A DNA stretch of 64,000 bases from Aeromicrobium sp. Sec7.5. GTDB lineage: Bacteria; Actinomycetota; Actinomycetes; Propionibacteriales; Nocardioidaceae. The DNA lies in contig NZ_JBAJIJ010000002.1 of NCBI RefSeq assembly GCF_036867135.1, forward strand, positions 310,001-374,000. Reading direction: 5' to 3'. Each line of letters opens with the position of its first letter. Positions within the stretch are counted from its first letter, which is position 1. Made by a program: the position numbers and the translations under genes. The notes beneath the pieces are model-generated. The model searched no databases. It was given only the letters and a program-made list of their open reading frames with translations, and had not been told where the DNA came from. Below, in pieces: positions 9,757-18,441 of the stretch.

Positions 9757-10340
9757 GAGGCGCCCCGGCGGTGCCTGATGGTCCTGACCGCCCACGCGAG
9801 CAGCACTGCCAGGACCAGCGCCGCCACCACTCGGAGCATCACGGCCGAGCTGCTCGCGCCATCGCCGTCCTCCACTCCGGTGGCACCGTCAGAGCCTGCG
9901 GCACTTTCTGCTTCCTCGCCGCGGTCATCAGCCTCGGAGGTCGAGGTGTCGGTGTTGGGTCGCCCCTCGTGGACGAACGTGATCGAACCGTCGATCGGGT
10001 GACCGTCAGAAGACGTCACCCGGTAGGACGCCGTGTAGGTCCCGGCCGTGGTCGGCATGTACGCCCGCGACACCGTGTCGCCGGCGATGACGGCATCAGC
10101 CGTGCTCACCTCGGTGCCTTCAGGGTCGAGCACCGCGATGAATGCGGCGGACTCGAGGATCTCGCTGTTGAAGCGGAATGAGACGGCGGCCTCCTCGTTC
10201 CAGTCGACCTGGGCACCGGATACCGGAGTGGACTCGATCAGGGCGTCGTGCGCGTTCGCAGGGACGGGCAGGAGCAGCATGACGGGGAGGAGGAGGAGGG
10301 CGACCATGCGGCTGAACCACCGGGCGGCAGGAAACATCAT
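9753..10340 (-). CDS. copC: CopC-domain copper protein with C-terminal anchor
   Basis: This is a 195-residue protein. After a signal peptide ending PANA, the mature chain begins with His (HDALIESTP). That is the N-terminal Cu(II) ligand of CopC, and SSDGHPIDG supplies the second His. The domain spans about residues 31-125. An acidic Ser/Asp linker and a C-terminal membrane helix (LRVVAALVLAVLLAWAV) with a basic tail follow. It holds Cu(II) outside the cell and passes it to CopD, whose gene overlaps it upstream (TGA inside ATGATG). The order CopD-CopC fits a copper relay to the oxidase. Confidence 0.93.
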   Translation of the reverse strand: MMFPAARWFSRMVALLLLPVMLLLPVPANAHDALIESTPVSGAQVDWNEEAAVSFRFNSEILESAAFIAVLDPEGTEVSTADAVIAGDTVSRAYMPTTAGTYTASYRVTSSDGHPIDGSITFVHEGRPNTDTSTSEADDRGEEAESAAGSDGATGVEDGDGASSSAVMLRVVAALVLAVLLAWAVRTIRHRRGAS

Positions 10341-12259
10341 CGGGCTTCTTTCGTGTGCGGGACGGCTGACGGAAGGTGCCGCTTCCGGAAGCGGCGGAGC
10401 AAGTCGATCGAGATGACGGTGAGCACCGGGACGACGATCGCGAGGTAGATCACCGCGCCGCGTTCCTGGTCCGCGGCGAGGTCAGTGGCGTACGGGCGAG
10501 CCAGACCGACCCAGTAGTCCTGCCCGACGGAGGTGTCGGATGCAAGGAGGGCAAGGCCGAACCCGGCGGCCAGCAGCATGGCGACGCGGGCCGTGAGCGA
10601 TCGGAGCCTGAGGTCGAGCTCCGGCAAGAGGCTCGATCCGAACAGGCCTGTGTGCAGCACGAGTCCGACGGTCAGGATCCAGAGCTCCATTCCGAGGTGC
10701 CCGAGGAGGCTGGACATCAGCGCGGCGAACAGCGGGCTGCCGTACAGGATCAGAGCAGTCGCCGACAGGAGCACCAGACCGCACAAGGGATGTCCGAGGC
10801 GCCTCACTGCTCGGGACGAGCAAACCGCCAGCAGCAGGTCGCGCGGAGAGATCTCACCGGCCTGTCGCGGTCCGGGCAGTGAGCTCGCAGCGAGCGCACC
10901 GGGGGCCCCGAGCACCAGCAGCGGTGCCGCGACCATGACCAACAGGGCCTGGCTGGTCAGGTGAGCGCTGAACAGGACGTGGGTGTAGGTGCCCAGCCCG
11001 CCGCTGGTCGCCCACGCGACCACCAGCATTCCGGCGGTCCAGGCGGCGCTACGGCGAAGCGGCCAGTCCTCACCGCGGCGTCGCAACGCCAGCACACCGA
11101 TCAGGTAGAGGACGGACCCGAAGCCGACGACCGCCAGTCCGACACCGCTCGGGTACACGCCGAACGCCACGTTCGTGAACGTCGGCGCCGGCGGCATCGG
11201 GCCGCCCAGAAGGTCCTCGGACGGTGTCAGGAGGACGCTGCCCGCCGGCGGGGGCGTACGCGAGAGCGCAACGGCCACCCCGACCGTAGCCATCATGAGG
11301 AGTACCTCGACGCCGGCGATGCGGGCGAAGCCACCCCCTGACCGCAGGATCCGACGGCGCTGCCACCACCCGAAAGAACCCAGGACCGCCAACGCGATCA
11401 CCTTGAGCAGGACGAGTTGGCCGTAGGCGGAGGAGATGAGCTGGTCGAGGTCCGTGGCCCGCACCATCGCGCTGATGACGCCACTGATGCCCACCACCGC
11501 GAAGCAGGCCATCGCCACGTGGGAGTACCGGCGCACCGCAGGCTCAAGCCGTCTACTCCTACGCGATGCCACCCAGGCGAGCGCGCAGAGCGCCCCCACC
11601 CAGACCGCGACGGCGGCCAGGTGCAGGTAGAGACTGACGGACGCCAAGGAGTGAGATCCGCCTGAAGCAGCGTGCCCCGTCAGTGCCGACGGCAGCAGAG
11701 TGGCCACGGCGAAGAGGCTCCATCCGGCCAGCGCCCGGACGCCGACGACCCATCGCAGCGTCACCGCCAGCACCAGCGCACCCATCGCCTGAAGGGCGAT
11801 ACCTCGACCCACCTCGCTGTCACGCAGCAGAGCCACGAGCAGGTCCACACGCAGTCCACCGAGCGTCACGGCGAAGACGTCGGCAGCGGTGACGATGAAC
11901 GTCACGACGGTGGCCACCACCCACACCCAGGCACTTCGACGTGCGATGCGGACGGCGTCGACCGCGAGACCCTGGACGTCACGCCCACTCGACGGAAGCA
12001 GAACCGCCGCCAGGATCAGGAACCCGATCGTGGCGATGCCGGCCAGGTCAGCCATGCCCGTGGCCACGGGAACGAGCCAGCCGACCAGGACTCCAGGATC
12101 GGGCAGACCGGGCACCGGTTCGCGAGGCGCTGAACCAGCCCAGATCATCGACAGCACCAGGGCAACGAAGGTCGCCGTCGCCAGCACGGCGACTGACAGA
12201 CCTGTTGGCGCCGAGGACGACGCATCGGATGGAGCGTGCGCAGGAGAAGTACCGGTCAT
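10337..12259 (-). CDS. CopD-CtaG fusion membrane protein, copy 2
   Basis: This is a 640-residue paralogue of the protein at 3753. ATG 12259 is four bases past the ccdA stop. The CopD half (residues 30-330) has the SALTGHAASGGSHS His stretch. The CtaG half (370-620) has LFSAHLTSQALLVMVAAPLLVLGAP and the ending DQERGAVIYLAIVVPVL. About 14-16 membrane helices are expected. In the first half of CtaG the HMAQH motif of copy 1 is changed to HLTSQ, so the copper site may differ. It is co-transcribed with CcdA and CopC and probably moves copper inward for oxidase assembly. Confidence 0.88.
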   Translation of the reverse strand: MTGTSPAHAPSDASSSAPTGLSVAVLATATFVALVLSMIWAGSAPREPVPGLPDPGVLVGWLVPVATGMADLAGIATIGFLILAAVLLPSSGRDVQGLAVDAVRIARRSAWVWVVATVVTFIVTAADVFAVTLGGLRVDLLVALLRDSEVGRGIALQAMGALVLAVTLRWVVGVRALAGWSLFAVATLLPSALTGHAASGGSHSLASVSLYLHLAAVAVWVGALCALAWVASRRSRRLEPAVRRYSHVAMACFAVVGISGVISAMVRATDLDQLISSAYGQLVLLKVIALAVLGSFGWWQRRRILRSGGGFARIAGVEVLLMMATVGVAVALSRTPPPAGSVLLTPSEDLLGGPMPPAPTFTNVAFGVYPSGVGLAVVGFGSVLYLIGVLALRRRGEDWPLRRSAAWTAGMLVVAWATSGGLGTYTHVLFSAHLTSQALLVMVAAPLLVLGAPGALAASSLPGPRQAGEISPRDLLLAVCSSRAVRRLGHPLCGLVLLSATALILYGSPLFAALMSSLLGHLGMELWILTVGLVLHTGLFGSSLLPELDLRLRSLTARVAMLLAAGFGLALLASDTSVGQDYWVGLARPYATDLAADQERGAVIYLAIVVPVLTVISIDLLRRFRKRHLPSAVPHTKEAR

Positions 12260-12263
12260 CGCT

Positions 12264-13007
12264 TCACACCGCCACCGCATACCCGGAGATCAGACCTTGC
12301 AGATGATTCACGAGCTCCTGCCAGAGACCGCTGATCAGCAGCAGTCCGACCAGCACCATCGAGCCACCAGACACGAGCGCGATCGCGCGATGATGCCGCT
12401 TGGCCCACTGCACCGCACGCATCGTCCGGCGGTATGCGACGGCCGCGATGATGAAGGGCACACCAAGCCCGACGCAGTAGAACACGGTCAGCAGGCTTCC
12501 GCGCGCCGCACTCCCCTCGGTGAGAGAGAGGGACAGAACGGCAGTCAACGTCGGACCCAGGCACGGGGTCCAACCCACTCCGAAGAGAAGACCGAGCACG
12601 GGGGCGCCGGCCAGGCCGAGGCGTGGCACGAGGCGGGGACCGAGAGAACGCTGCAGCACGGTGAACCGGCCGGCGAACACCAGGCCCATGACGATCATCA
12701 CCAGCCCGAGCACGATGTTCACGATGCGCTGGTGCTCAATCAGTCGGTACCCGATGGCCCCGAACGCCAGCCCGTACGACATGAAGGTGACCGTGAAGCC
12801 GGCGACGAAGAGCACCGCGCCGAGGGCCACCCGCGGTCGGTGGCCTTCATCGAGCTCTTGGACCGCCTGCCCACTGACATAGGACAGGTAACCGGGTAGC
12901 AGCGGCAGGATGCAGGGCGAGAAGAAGGAGACGAGCCCCGCGAGAACCGCGATGGGAATGGCCAGCGCGAGCCCGCCGCTGAAGACCTGGGTGCCGAACC
13001 AGTCCAT
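12264..13007 (-). CDS. ccdA: CcdA-type thiol-disulfide membrane transporter
   Basis: This 247-residue, six-helix protein starts at ATG 13007, sharing one base with the stop of the ResA-like gene. The two redox cysteines lie in the symmetrical motifs [19 protein letters not shown] (Cys32) and [13 protein letters not shown]. It passes electrons from cytoplasmic thioredoxin across the membrane to outer thioredoxins such as the ResA-like lipoprotein before it. In System II cytochrome c maturation this keeps the haem-binding CxxCH reduced. ResB is present in the window at 19975, but no ResC/CcsA is seen. Confidence 0.92.
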   Translation of the reverse strand: MDWFGTQVFSGGLALAIPIAVLAGLVSFFSPCILPLLPGYLSYVSGQAVQELDEGHRPRVALGAVLFVAGFTVTFMSYGLAFGAIGYRLIEHQRIVNIVLGLVMIVMGLVFAGRFTVLQRSLGPRLVPRLGLAGAPVLGLLFGVGWTPCLGPTLTAVLSLSLTEGSAARGSLLTVFYCVGLGVPFIIAAVAYRRTMRAVQWAKRHHRAIALVSGGSMVLVGLLLISGLWQELVNHLQGLISGYAVAV

Positions 13008-13618
13008 CAGCGTCCTTCCTGCACGTCGATGACCAGCTCGCGCAGCGTGTCCGGATCGACCTGGTCCATGTACCTCACCGCGACTCGTCCCTGAGCGTCG
13101 ATGACGTAGGTCGTCGGCACGGCCACGGCGGGCAACGAGGAGGAGAAACCGATCAGCATCTCGCCGCCGGAGTCACTGAAGCTGGGATAGTTCATCCCGA
13201 AGTTGGACGCGAATGCCTTCGAGGCAGTGCGGCCCTCACGGATGGCGATGCCCACGAACTGCACGCCCTGACCCGAGAACTCGTCGGCCATGGCGATCAG
13301 GTCAGGCGTCTCCTTGCGGCACGGCGGACACCACGATCCCCAGATGTTGACCACGAGCACGTCGCCCTCGAACTGCGCGGTGCTGAGCGGGGCGCCGTCG
13401 AGGTCGGTCCCCTCGAGGACCGGCGCCTCTTCACGCTCCGATGGTGCGACGACGGTGATGGACCCGTCGCCCGAGACGTATCCACCCTCGGTGGCGTCGG
13501 TCGATGTCGCGCTCGAGCAGGCGTTCAGGGTGGCGACGGCAGTGACGACGAGGAACGCGACGATGGAGCGTCGGGCGACGCGTCGCAGACGGGCAGAACA
13601 GGTTGTTGACAAAGGCAT
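13007..13618 (-). CDS. ResA/TlpA-like thioredoxin lipoprotein
   Basis: This 203-residue protein has an N-terminal signal ending in TLNAC, a lipobox with Cys34, so it is probably lipid-anchored. The thioredoxin fold (residues 65-200) has the active site [11 protein letters not shown], and the cis-Pro lies in [11 protein letters not shown]. It probably reduces apocytochrome c, or the copper centre of an oxidase, using electrons from CcdA, whose gene overlaps its stop. An intergenic gap of 42 bases separates it from the small membrane protein gene upstream on the same strand. Confidence 0.92.
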   Translation of the reverse strand: MPLSTTCSARLRRVARRSIVAFLVVTAVATLNACSSATSTDATEGGYVSGDGSITVVAPSEREEAPVLEGTDLDGAPLSTAQFEGDVLVVNIWGSWCPPCRKETPDLIAMADEFSGQGVQFVGIAIREGRTASKAFASNFGMNYPSFSDSGGEMLIGFSSSLPAVAVPTTYVIDAQGRVAVRYMDQVDPDTLRELVIDVQEGR

Positions 13619-13660
13619 GGGAACTCCGGAGGTGGCTGAGGGCAGGGCTGTGCCCCGTGC

Positions 13661-14053
13661 TCAGCAGCGCGTCGGAGTTTCGAGCGGGCCGAGGTGCGAG
13701 TGGAGTCCGGTCGGGACCGGGAGGATCGTTCGGACCTGTCGTGCTGCGAGCCCCAGGTAGTTGTCGGCCCGCCGAGCGGACGCAAGGACGAGCGCGAGAA
13801 CGACGAGCAGGCAGGTGATGGCCAGGCACAGCACACCGACGTCGTGACCGTCGACGACTCCTCGATCCGAGGCAGGCTCCTGGTCGGCGACCGCGGACGT
13901 CGCGAAGGACGAGGCGTCAGCGACGACCGGCTCCTGTTGCGACGAGGAGCCGGAGCCGACGGCCAGTGCCAACGCCAGGAAGAGTGAGGTCACGATGGCA
14001 GCCGTCCGGAGCCTCTGCACGCGCAGCAGCGCGAGGGGTCCGGGACGTGACAT
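13661..14053 (-). CDS. Small two-helix membrane protein heading the ResA-CcdA-CopD-CopC operon
   Basis: This is a 130-residue protein of unknown family. ATG 14053 is chosen because helix 1 (AAIVTSLFLALALAVGS) starts soon after; GTG-like starts to 14080 are possible. A Ser/Ala/Asp loop of about 35 residues follows, then helix 2 (VGVLCLAITCLLVVLALVLA) with two Cys, and a tail with HSHLGPLETPTRC. The His and Cys near the end could bind copper, but that is a guess. A perfect dyad 52 bases upstream suggests BlaI control of the whole operon. Confidence 0.65.
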   Translation of the reverse strand: MSRPGPLALLRVQRLRTAAIVTSLFLALALAVGSGSSSQQEPVVADASSFATSAVADQEPASDRGVVDGHDVGVLCLAITCLLVVLALVLASARRADNYLGLAARQVRTILPVPTGLHSHLGPLETPTRC

Positions 14054-14104
14054 GCCGCGAGAATACCGAATGAGGCACACATCGCGTCATCCGGTAGTGA
14101 CCAC

Positions 14105-14121
14105 TCCTACGATCGGTAGGA
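14105..14121 (-). promoter_or_regulatory. BlaI-type operator before the leftward copper/cytochrome operon
   Basis: TCCTAC-GATCG-GTAGGA is a perfect 6-5-6 inverted repeat, in the 115-base gap between the operon start (14053) and cmtR (14169). It shares spacing and the CTAC/GTAG core with the sites at 3735, 6928 and 17111. Confidence 0.55.
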
Positions 14122-14157
14122 CTTCGCTTGGAGGACCGACTGGTCAGCCGCTGATGT

Positions 14158-14179
14158 ATGGTCACTGCATGCTGACCAT
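14158..14179 (+). promoter_or_regulatory. Inverted repeat over the cmtR start codon (likely CmtR operator)
   Basis: The arms ATGGTCA (14158-14164) and TGACCAT (14173-14179) form a perfect 7-bp inverted repeat around an 8-base centre that contains the ATG at 14169. An autoregulatory operator at the start codon would fit a leaderless or nearly leaderless transcript. Confidence 0.55.
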
Positions 14180-14534
14180 TGCAACTCGCGTCGACGTCAT
14201 GAATCGTCTCGGTCGGGCGATGGCCGATCACACGCGATCAAGGATCCTGCTCGACCTGCTCGATCAGCCCGGATATCCCGCCGTCCTGGCCGAGACCCTG
14301 GGACTGACTCGCACGAACGTCTCGAACCACCTGGCCTGCCTGCGGGGCTGCGGCATCGTGGTGGCGGTGCCAGAGGGACGCCGCACCAGGTACGAGATCG
14401 CCGACCCGCATCTCGCTCGCGCTCTCCAACAGCTCATGACGGCCGTCCTGGCCGTCGATGACGGCGTGGCCTGCGTCGACGACGCTTGCGACGTGCCGCT
14501 GTGCTGTGGTCCGGCCGAGCAGGCGAGCCGGTGA
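14169..14534 (+). CDS. cmtR: CmtR-like Cd(II)/Pb(II)-sensing ArsR-family repressor
   Basis: This is a 121-residue protein close to Mycobacterium tuberculosis CmtR. The start MLTIATR and the helix LTRTNVSNHLACLRGCG align along the whole length. All three known CmtR ligands are in register: Cys57, Cys61 and Cys102. Here the tail is longer and adds VACVDDACDVPLCCG, four more Cys. The protein represses its own operon and is released by Cd or Pb. The metal ATPase follows with a GTGA overlap, as in the cmtR-ctpG pair of mycobacteria. Confidence 0.93.
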   Translation: MLTIATRVDVMNRLGRAMADHTRSRILLDLLDQPGYPAVLAETLGLTRTNVSNHLACLRGCGIVVAVPEGRRTRYEIADPHLARALQQLMTAVLAVDDGVACVDDACDVPLCCGPAEQASR

Positions 14535-16576
14535 GCAAGGAGTGCTGCGGGCCGCCAGCCGTTTCGGGCGAGCTCGAGTCCGCGGACCACCTCGCCCACC
14601 GCCGCGAGGCGATGACGCCGTGGTGGCGCGACCGCTCTCTGGCGCTGCCCGCAGCGTCCGGCACGCTGGTCGCTGTCGGCAGCCTCCTGCAGTGGAACGG
14701 CGCCGACCAAGCCGCACTCGTCCTCCTCTGGGGGGCACTGCTGGCCGGGGCCTGGACCTTCGTCCCGGGAGCGCTCCGTCATCTCGCGCGTGGATTCCTC
14801 GGCGTCGGCTTGCTGATGACGATTGCCGCGATGGGTGCGGTGGCCCTGGGCCACATCGGTGAGGCCGCGGCACTGGCATTCCTGTTCTCGATCGCCGAAG
14901 CGCTCGAGGACCGCGCGATGGACAAGGCCAAGCACGGCCTCGGATCGCTGTTGTCACTGATCCCGAGCACGACCCGCGTCGTGCGCGACGGGCAAGACGT
15001 CACGATCGAAGCCACAGACGTCCAGATCGGCGACGTCCTGATCGTCGGAGCCGGTGAGCGGGTCGCGACCGACGGCATGGTCACGACGGGCCGCTCGATG
15101 GTCGACGCCTCTGCCATCAACGGAGAGTCGATCCCCCTGGAGGTCGGCCCCGGCACCGAGGTGCTGGCCGGGAGCGTCAACGGAGGCGGCAGCCTGACCC
15201 TGCAGGCCACAGCGGCCGGCACCGACAACTCTCTGACGACGATCGTCAGGCTCGTCCAGGAGGCCCACCAGCGCAAGGGCGACCGCGCCCGCCTCGCCGA
15301 CCGCATCGCCCGCCCCCTCGTCCCGGTCGTGCTCGTCACCGCCACACTCGTCGCGGTGGTCGGCTCCTGGCTCGGAGAGTCCTCGGTGTGGATCGAGCGC
15401 GCCCTCGTCGTCCTCGTGGCGGCCTCGCCGTGTGCGATGGCCATCGCAGTGCCCGTCACGGTGATCTCCGCGATCGGCTCTGCGAGCAAGCTGGGCGTGA
15501 TCATCAAGTCGGGCGAAGCCTTCGAGCAGTTCGGCACGATCCGACAGGTCGCCTTCGACAAGACCGGGACCCTGACGCGCAACGAGCCGCAGGTCGTGAC
15601 CGTACTGACCACCGCCGACACCACCGATGCCGAGGTTCTCCGGGTCGCGGCGGCCCTGGAACGGACCAGTACGCACCCGCTCGCCAGTGCGATCGTCGAC
15701 GCGGGCGGGCGCACCCTCACCGCCACCGACGTCGAGGAGCTCCCGGGACACGGCATCACCGGGACCATCGACGGCATTGCCCACGCCGTCGGCCACCACC
15801 GCTGGCTCTCCCCCGGCGCCCTCTCGTCCGCCACCAATTCACTGACCGATGAGGGCATGAGCGTCGTCGTCGTCCACCGTGACGGGCAGGTGCTCGGAGT
15901 GATCGGGGTGCGTGACGAGCTGAAGCCCGAAGCCGCCGAAGCCGTCGCCGACCTCGCGGCCGTGGGCATCACCGCGGTGATGATCACCGGCGACAACACC
16001 CGCACCGCGCGGGCGATCGCTCGCGCGGCTGGCATCGAGACCGTTCACGCCGAGCAGCTCCCCCAGGACAAGGCCGACGTCGTCGAGACGATGCGCCGTC
16101 AAGCACCGACCGCCATGGTGGGCGACGGCATCAACGATGCGCCGGCCCTCGCGGCCGCGACCGTCGGCATCGCCATGGGCGCGACCGGTTCGGCCGCTGC
16201 CGTGGAGTCGGCCGACATCGCCTTCACCGGACAGGACCTTCGTCAGATTCCGGCGGCGATCGCGCACGCCCGACGAGGCCGCCGCATCATGACCGGCAAC
16301 ATCCTCCTCGCACTGGCCATCATCGTCGTCCTGTTCCCCCTCGCACTGTTCGGCGTGCTCGGGCTTGCCGGAGTCGTGCTCGTCCACGAGGTGGCCGAGG
16401 TCGTGGTGATCGGCAACGGGCTGCGTGCCGCACGTCTGCGCGGTCTTCGCCGCGAGGAAGCCCCACCGGTCGTAGCCACCACCGGTTCGGGGTGCACCGA
16501 CGGCTGTTGCACCCCGGACACGGCGTCGCCGATCCTCACCATCGCTTCCGCCTCGAGAGACGAGGTGACTCGGTGA
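14531..16576 (+). CDS. P1B-type heavy-metal ATPase (SPC motif)
   Basis: This is a 681-residue ion pump. GTG 14531 is chosen for its GTGA overlap with cmtR. The N-terminus carries a Cys-Cys (SKECCGPP) instead of a full HMA domain. The actuator loop is ASAINGESIPLE, and the membrane site is Ser299-Pro-Cys (AASPCAMAIAVP). The phosphorylated Asp343 lies in DKTGTLT, and the hinge is VGDGINDAPALA. The last helix has LVHEVAEVVVIGNGLR. SPC plus a His-Glu in the last helix points to the P1B-4 group rather than CPC-type Cd/Zn pumps. The C-terminus has GCTDGCCTP, likely a metal-binding tail. Pairing with CmtR suggests Cd/Pb export; Co, Zn or Fe cannot be excluded. Confidence 0.92.
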   Translation: MSKECCGPPAVSGELESADHLAHRREAMTPWWRDRSLALPAASGTLVAVGSLLQWNGADQAALVLLWGALLAGAWTFVPGALRHLARGFLGVGLLMTIAAMGAVALGHIGEAAALAFLFSIAEALEDRAMDKAKHGLGSLLSLIPSTTRVVRDGQDVTIEATDVQIGDVLIVGAGERVATDGMVTTGRSMVDASAINGESIPLEVGPGTEVLAGSVNGGGSLTLQATAAGTDNSLTTIVRLVQEAHQRKGDRARLADRIARPLVPVVLVTATLVAVVGSWLGESSVWIERALVVLVAASPCAMAIAVPVTVISAIGSASKLGVIIKSGEAFEQFGTIRQVAFDKTGTLTRNEPQVVTVLTTADTTDAEVLRVAAALERTSTHPLASAIVDAGGRTLTATDVEELPGHGITGTIDGIAHAVGHHRWLSPGALSSATNSLTDEGMSVVVVHRDGQVLGVIGVRDELKPEAAEAVADLAAVGITAVMITGDNTRTARAIARAAGIETVHAEQLPQDKADVVETMRRQAPTAMVGDGINDAPALAAATVGIAMGATGSAAAVESADIAFTGQDLRQIPAAIAHARRGRRIMTGNILLALAIIVVLFPLALFGVLGLAGVVLVHEVAEVVVIGNGLRAARLRGLRREEAPPVVATTGSGCTDGCCTPDTASPILTIASASRDEVTR

Positions 16577-17025
16577 CGCGCCGACCGCCACCGCTCGTCT
16601 TGGCCGTCGGCGCCGCAGCCGCGCAGCACATGATCGGACCGGCCCGGCGCCCGACCAGGTCGTCGAGGATCGCCGCGGCCGCCGTCGCCGTCGGCGCCGC
16701 TGCCCTCCTGGTCAGGCCCATCGTGGCCTTCCGACAGGCAGGAACTACCGTCGACCCTCGCGAGCAAGCCGCCAGCGAAGCACTCGTCACGACCGGCGCC
16801 AACGCCATCAGCCGCAACCCGATGTACGTCGGTATGGCAGGTCTGCTGACCGCTCGAGCCATCGCACGACGCAGCATGCCGGCACTGCTGCCAGTCGTCG
16901 CCTTCGTGGCGTGGATCGACCGCGTCCAAATCCCAGCCGAGGAACAGCACCTGCAGCAGCGATTCGGAAACGAGTACGAGCACTACACGGCCCGCGTACC
17001 CCGCTGGCTACGACCTCTGCCGTGA
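16573..17025 (+). CDS. Isoprenylcysteine methyltransferase-like (ICMT/PEMT) membrane protein
   Basis: This 150-residue protein starts at GTG 16573, overlapping the ATPase stop by GTGA. It has several membrane helices. Its C-terminal half carries the family pattern: SRNPMYVGMAG, then the EEQHLQQRFGNEYEHYTARVPRWL ending (Glu-Glu, Gly-Glu-Tyr, Tyr, Arg-Arg-type SAM/substrate residues). Members methylate small or lipid substrates with S-adenosylmethionine. Genes like this often follow metal pumps in actinobacteria, but the substrate is unknown. It is the third gene of the cmtR operon. Confidence 0.82.
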   Translation: MTRRPPPLVLAVGAAAAQHMIGPARRPTRSSRIAAAAVAVGAAALLVRPIVAFRQAGTTVDPREQAASEALVTTGANAISRNPMYVGMAGLLTARAIARRSMPALLPVVAFVAWIDRVQIPAEEQHLQQRFGNEYEHYTARVPRWLRPLP

Positions 17026-17110
17026 CACTGGGCCGGGAGAGGTTTCGGTCGGGCCGGAGCGGCGAGCAGGTGAGGTGGGTCCCGTCGCTCCGACCCGAGG
17101 TAATCTACGT

Positions 17111-17127
17111 TACTACGTACTGTAGAA
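17111..17127 (+). promoter_or_regulatory. BlaI-type operator before the BlaI-M56-SURF1-ResB-Lnt operon
   Basis: TACTAC-GTACT-GTAGAA has the 6-5-6 layout, with 17 bases to the ATG at 17144. GAGGAGG (17132-17138) between them is the ribosome binding site. Autorepression by BlaI is expected in this family. Confidence 0.6.
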
Positions 17128-17143
17128 ATTCGAGGAGGACGGC

Positions 17144-17503
17144 ATGCGCAGCTTCGGCGATCTCGAATCGCGAATCATGCAGACACTGTGGTCGTCAAGC
17201 GAGGGATTGACCGTGCATGAGGTCATTGACCGCCTCGAGACGCCCGTGGCTTACACGACAGCCATCACTGTGATCGAACGCCTTCGGGCCAAGGGATGGC
17301 TGGCCCGGGAGAAGGAGGGTCGGGCCTTCCGGTACGTCGCCACCCGCAGCGAGTCTCAGTACGCGGCTTCCCTCATGAGCGAGGCCCTCGACGAGGTTGA
17401 CGATCGCACCGGAGCGCTTCTGAGCTTCGCCGACCGGCTCAACCCCGATGAGGCTCGCAAGCTCCGCGAGGCTCTCGGTCGACTCGGATCCGAGGAAGGC
17501 TGA
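17144..17503 (+). CDS. blaI: BlaI/MecI-family repressor (copy 2)
   Basis: This is a 119-residue winged-helix repressor with a strong GAGGAGG ribosome site. The fold runs from FGDLESRIMQTLWSS through the recognition helix YTTAITVIERLRAKGWL and wing AREKEGRAFRYVATRS to C-terminal dimer helices. It shares its last base with the M56 protease gene, giving a classic repressor-sensor pair. It heads a six-gene overlapping run reaching Lnt, which is not a beta-lactamase context. It is similar in layout to copy 1 at 3056 but clearly diverged. Confidence 0.92.
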   Translation: MRSFGDLESRIMQTLWSSSEGLTVHEVIDRLETPVAYTTAITVIERLRAKGWLAREKEGRAFRYVATRSESQYAASLMSEALDEVDDRTGALLSFADRLNPDEARKLREALGRLGSEEG

Positions 17504-18441
17504 TGTCGCTGATCGTCGCGCTCGTCCTGCTGGTGGTCGCTGTCACGAGTGCCTGGACCATCGACAGATCGCTGCGTGGAGCTCGGTGGGTCGAGGCCGC
17601 CCCCGGCCGCGCGTTGATGGTCTGGCACCTCGCGGCGATCTCCCTGGGCGGCGGCGTGATCGCCGCGGGCGCCTTGCTGACCCACGACGTCCTCGAGCAC
17701 GTCATGTTCCGAGCCACTGGCGTCTCGGAGGACGAGCTTCATCGGGTCTACGCCGGCGGCGTCGAGCTGAGCCCTCTCTGGAACGCAACGGCCGCGATAG
17801 TCCTGGCCGGGATGGGCGTGCTGGTCTTCCACGCGGCCGTAGCGACGGTCACCACCAGCCGCAGTCGCCGCCGCCTTCACGAGGCGCTCGAGCAGAACGT
17901 GACGACGGCAGCCGACGGGTGCGACGTCGTACCGAGCGAGCGGCTCTACGCCTACTGCATCCCGGGGAACGCGCGGCGCCGTTCGCGAGTCGTGATCTCG
18001 ACTGCTGCGCTTCAGGTCTTGAGCACCGGGGAGCTCGCGGCTGTCATCGCGCACGAGCGCAGCCATCTGCGCCGCCGCCACCACCGGTCAATCGCCGCTG
18101 CGGAAGTGTTCACCCGAACCGCTGGACCGCTGCGAATCCTTCCGAGCTACGGCGCCGAGGTGCGACGGCTCGTCGAGCTCGAGGCCGACGACGATGCCTG
18201 GCACGACGCCGGGCGGATGTCACTGGCGCGAGCACTCCTGGCCATGGCTAGTCCTCAGCACCCCTCCGGCAGCCTCGCCATGGGAGCGTCCGCAACGGGC
18301 GAGCGGATCCACCGCATGCTGCTCACGCCTCAGCACGACCGCCGTCTCACCTCAGTGCTGGTCGTCCTGGCAGTGGTCGCTGCTGTCATCCCCCCGGCGA
18401 CGATCGGCTTGCCGGCCCTGTACCTCGCGCTCGGCGCGTGA
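17503..18441 (+). CDS. M56-family membrane metalloprotease (BlaR1-type sensor without penicillin-binding domain)
   Basis: This 312-residue protein has four to five membrane helices. The zinc site is His184-Glu-Arg-Ser-His188 (AVIAHERSHLRRRHH), with a later acidic ligand in VELEADDDA. Short actinobacterial members such as this lack the outer penicillin-binding domain of staphylococcal BlaR1, so the signal they sense is unknown. Activation is thought to end in BlaI inactivation. The start codon overlaps the blaI stop by one base, and its stop overlaps the DsbA-like gene by GTGA. Confidence 0.92.
   Translation: MSLIVALVLLVVAVTSAWTIDRSLRGARWVEAAPGRALMVWHLAAISLGGGVIAAGALLTHDVLEHVMFRATGVSEDELHRVYAGGVELSPLWNATAAIVLAGMGVLVFHAAVATVTTSRSRRRLHEALEQNVTTAADGCDVVPSERLYAYCIPGNARRRSRVVISTAALQVLSTGELAAVIAHERSHLRRRHHRSIAAAEVFTRTAGPLRILPSYGAEVRRLVELEADDDAWHDAGRMSLARALLAMASPQHPSGSLAMGASATGERIHRMLLTPQHDRRLTSVLVVLAVVAAVIPPATIGLPALYLALGA

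Noticed and set aside
17503..18441. Beta-lactam sensor (BlaR1)
   Set aside because: No penicillin-binding domain is fused to the M56 protein and no beta-lactamase gene is present, so a beta-lactam-sensing call is not supported.
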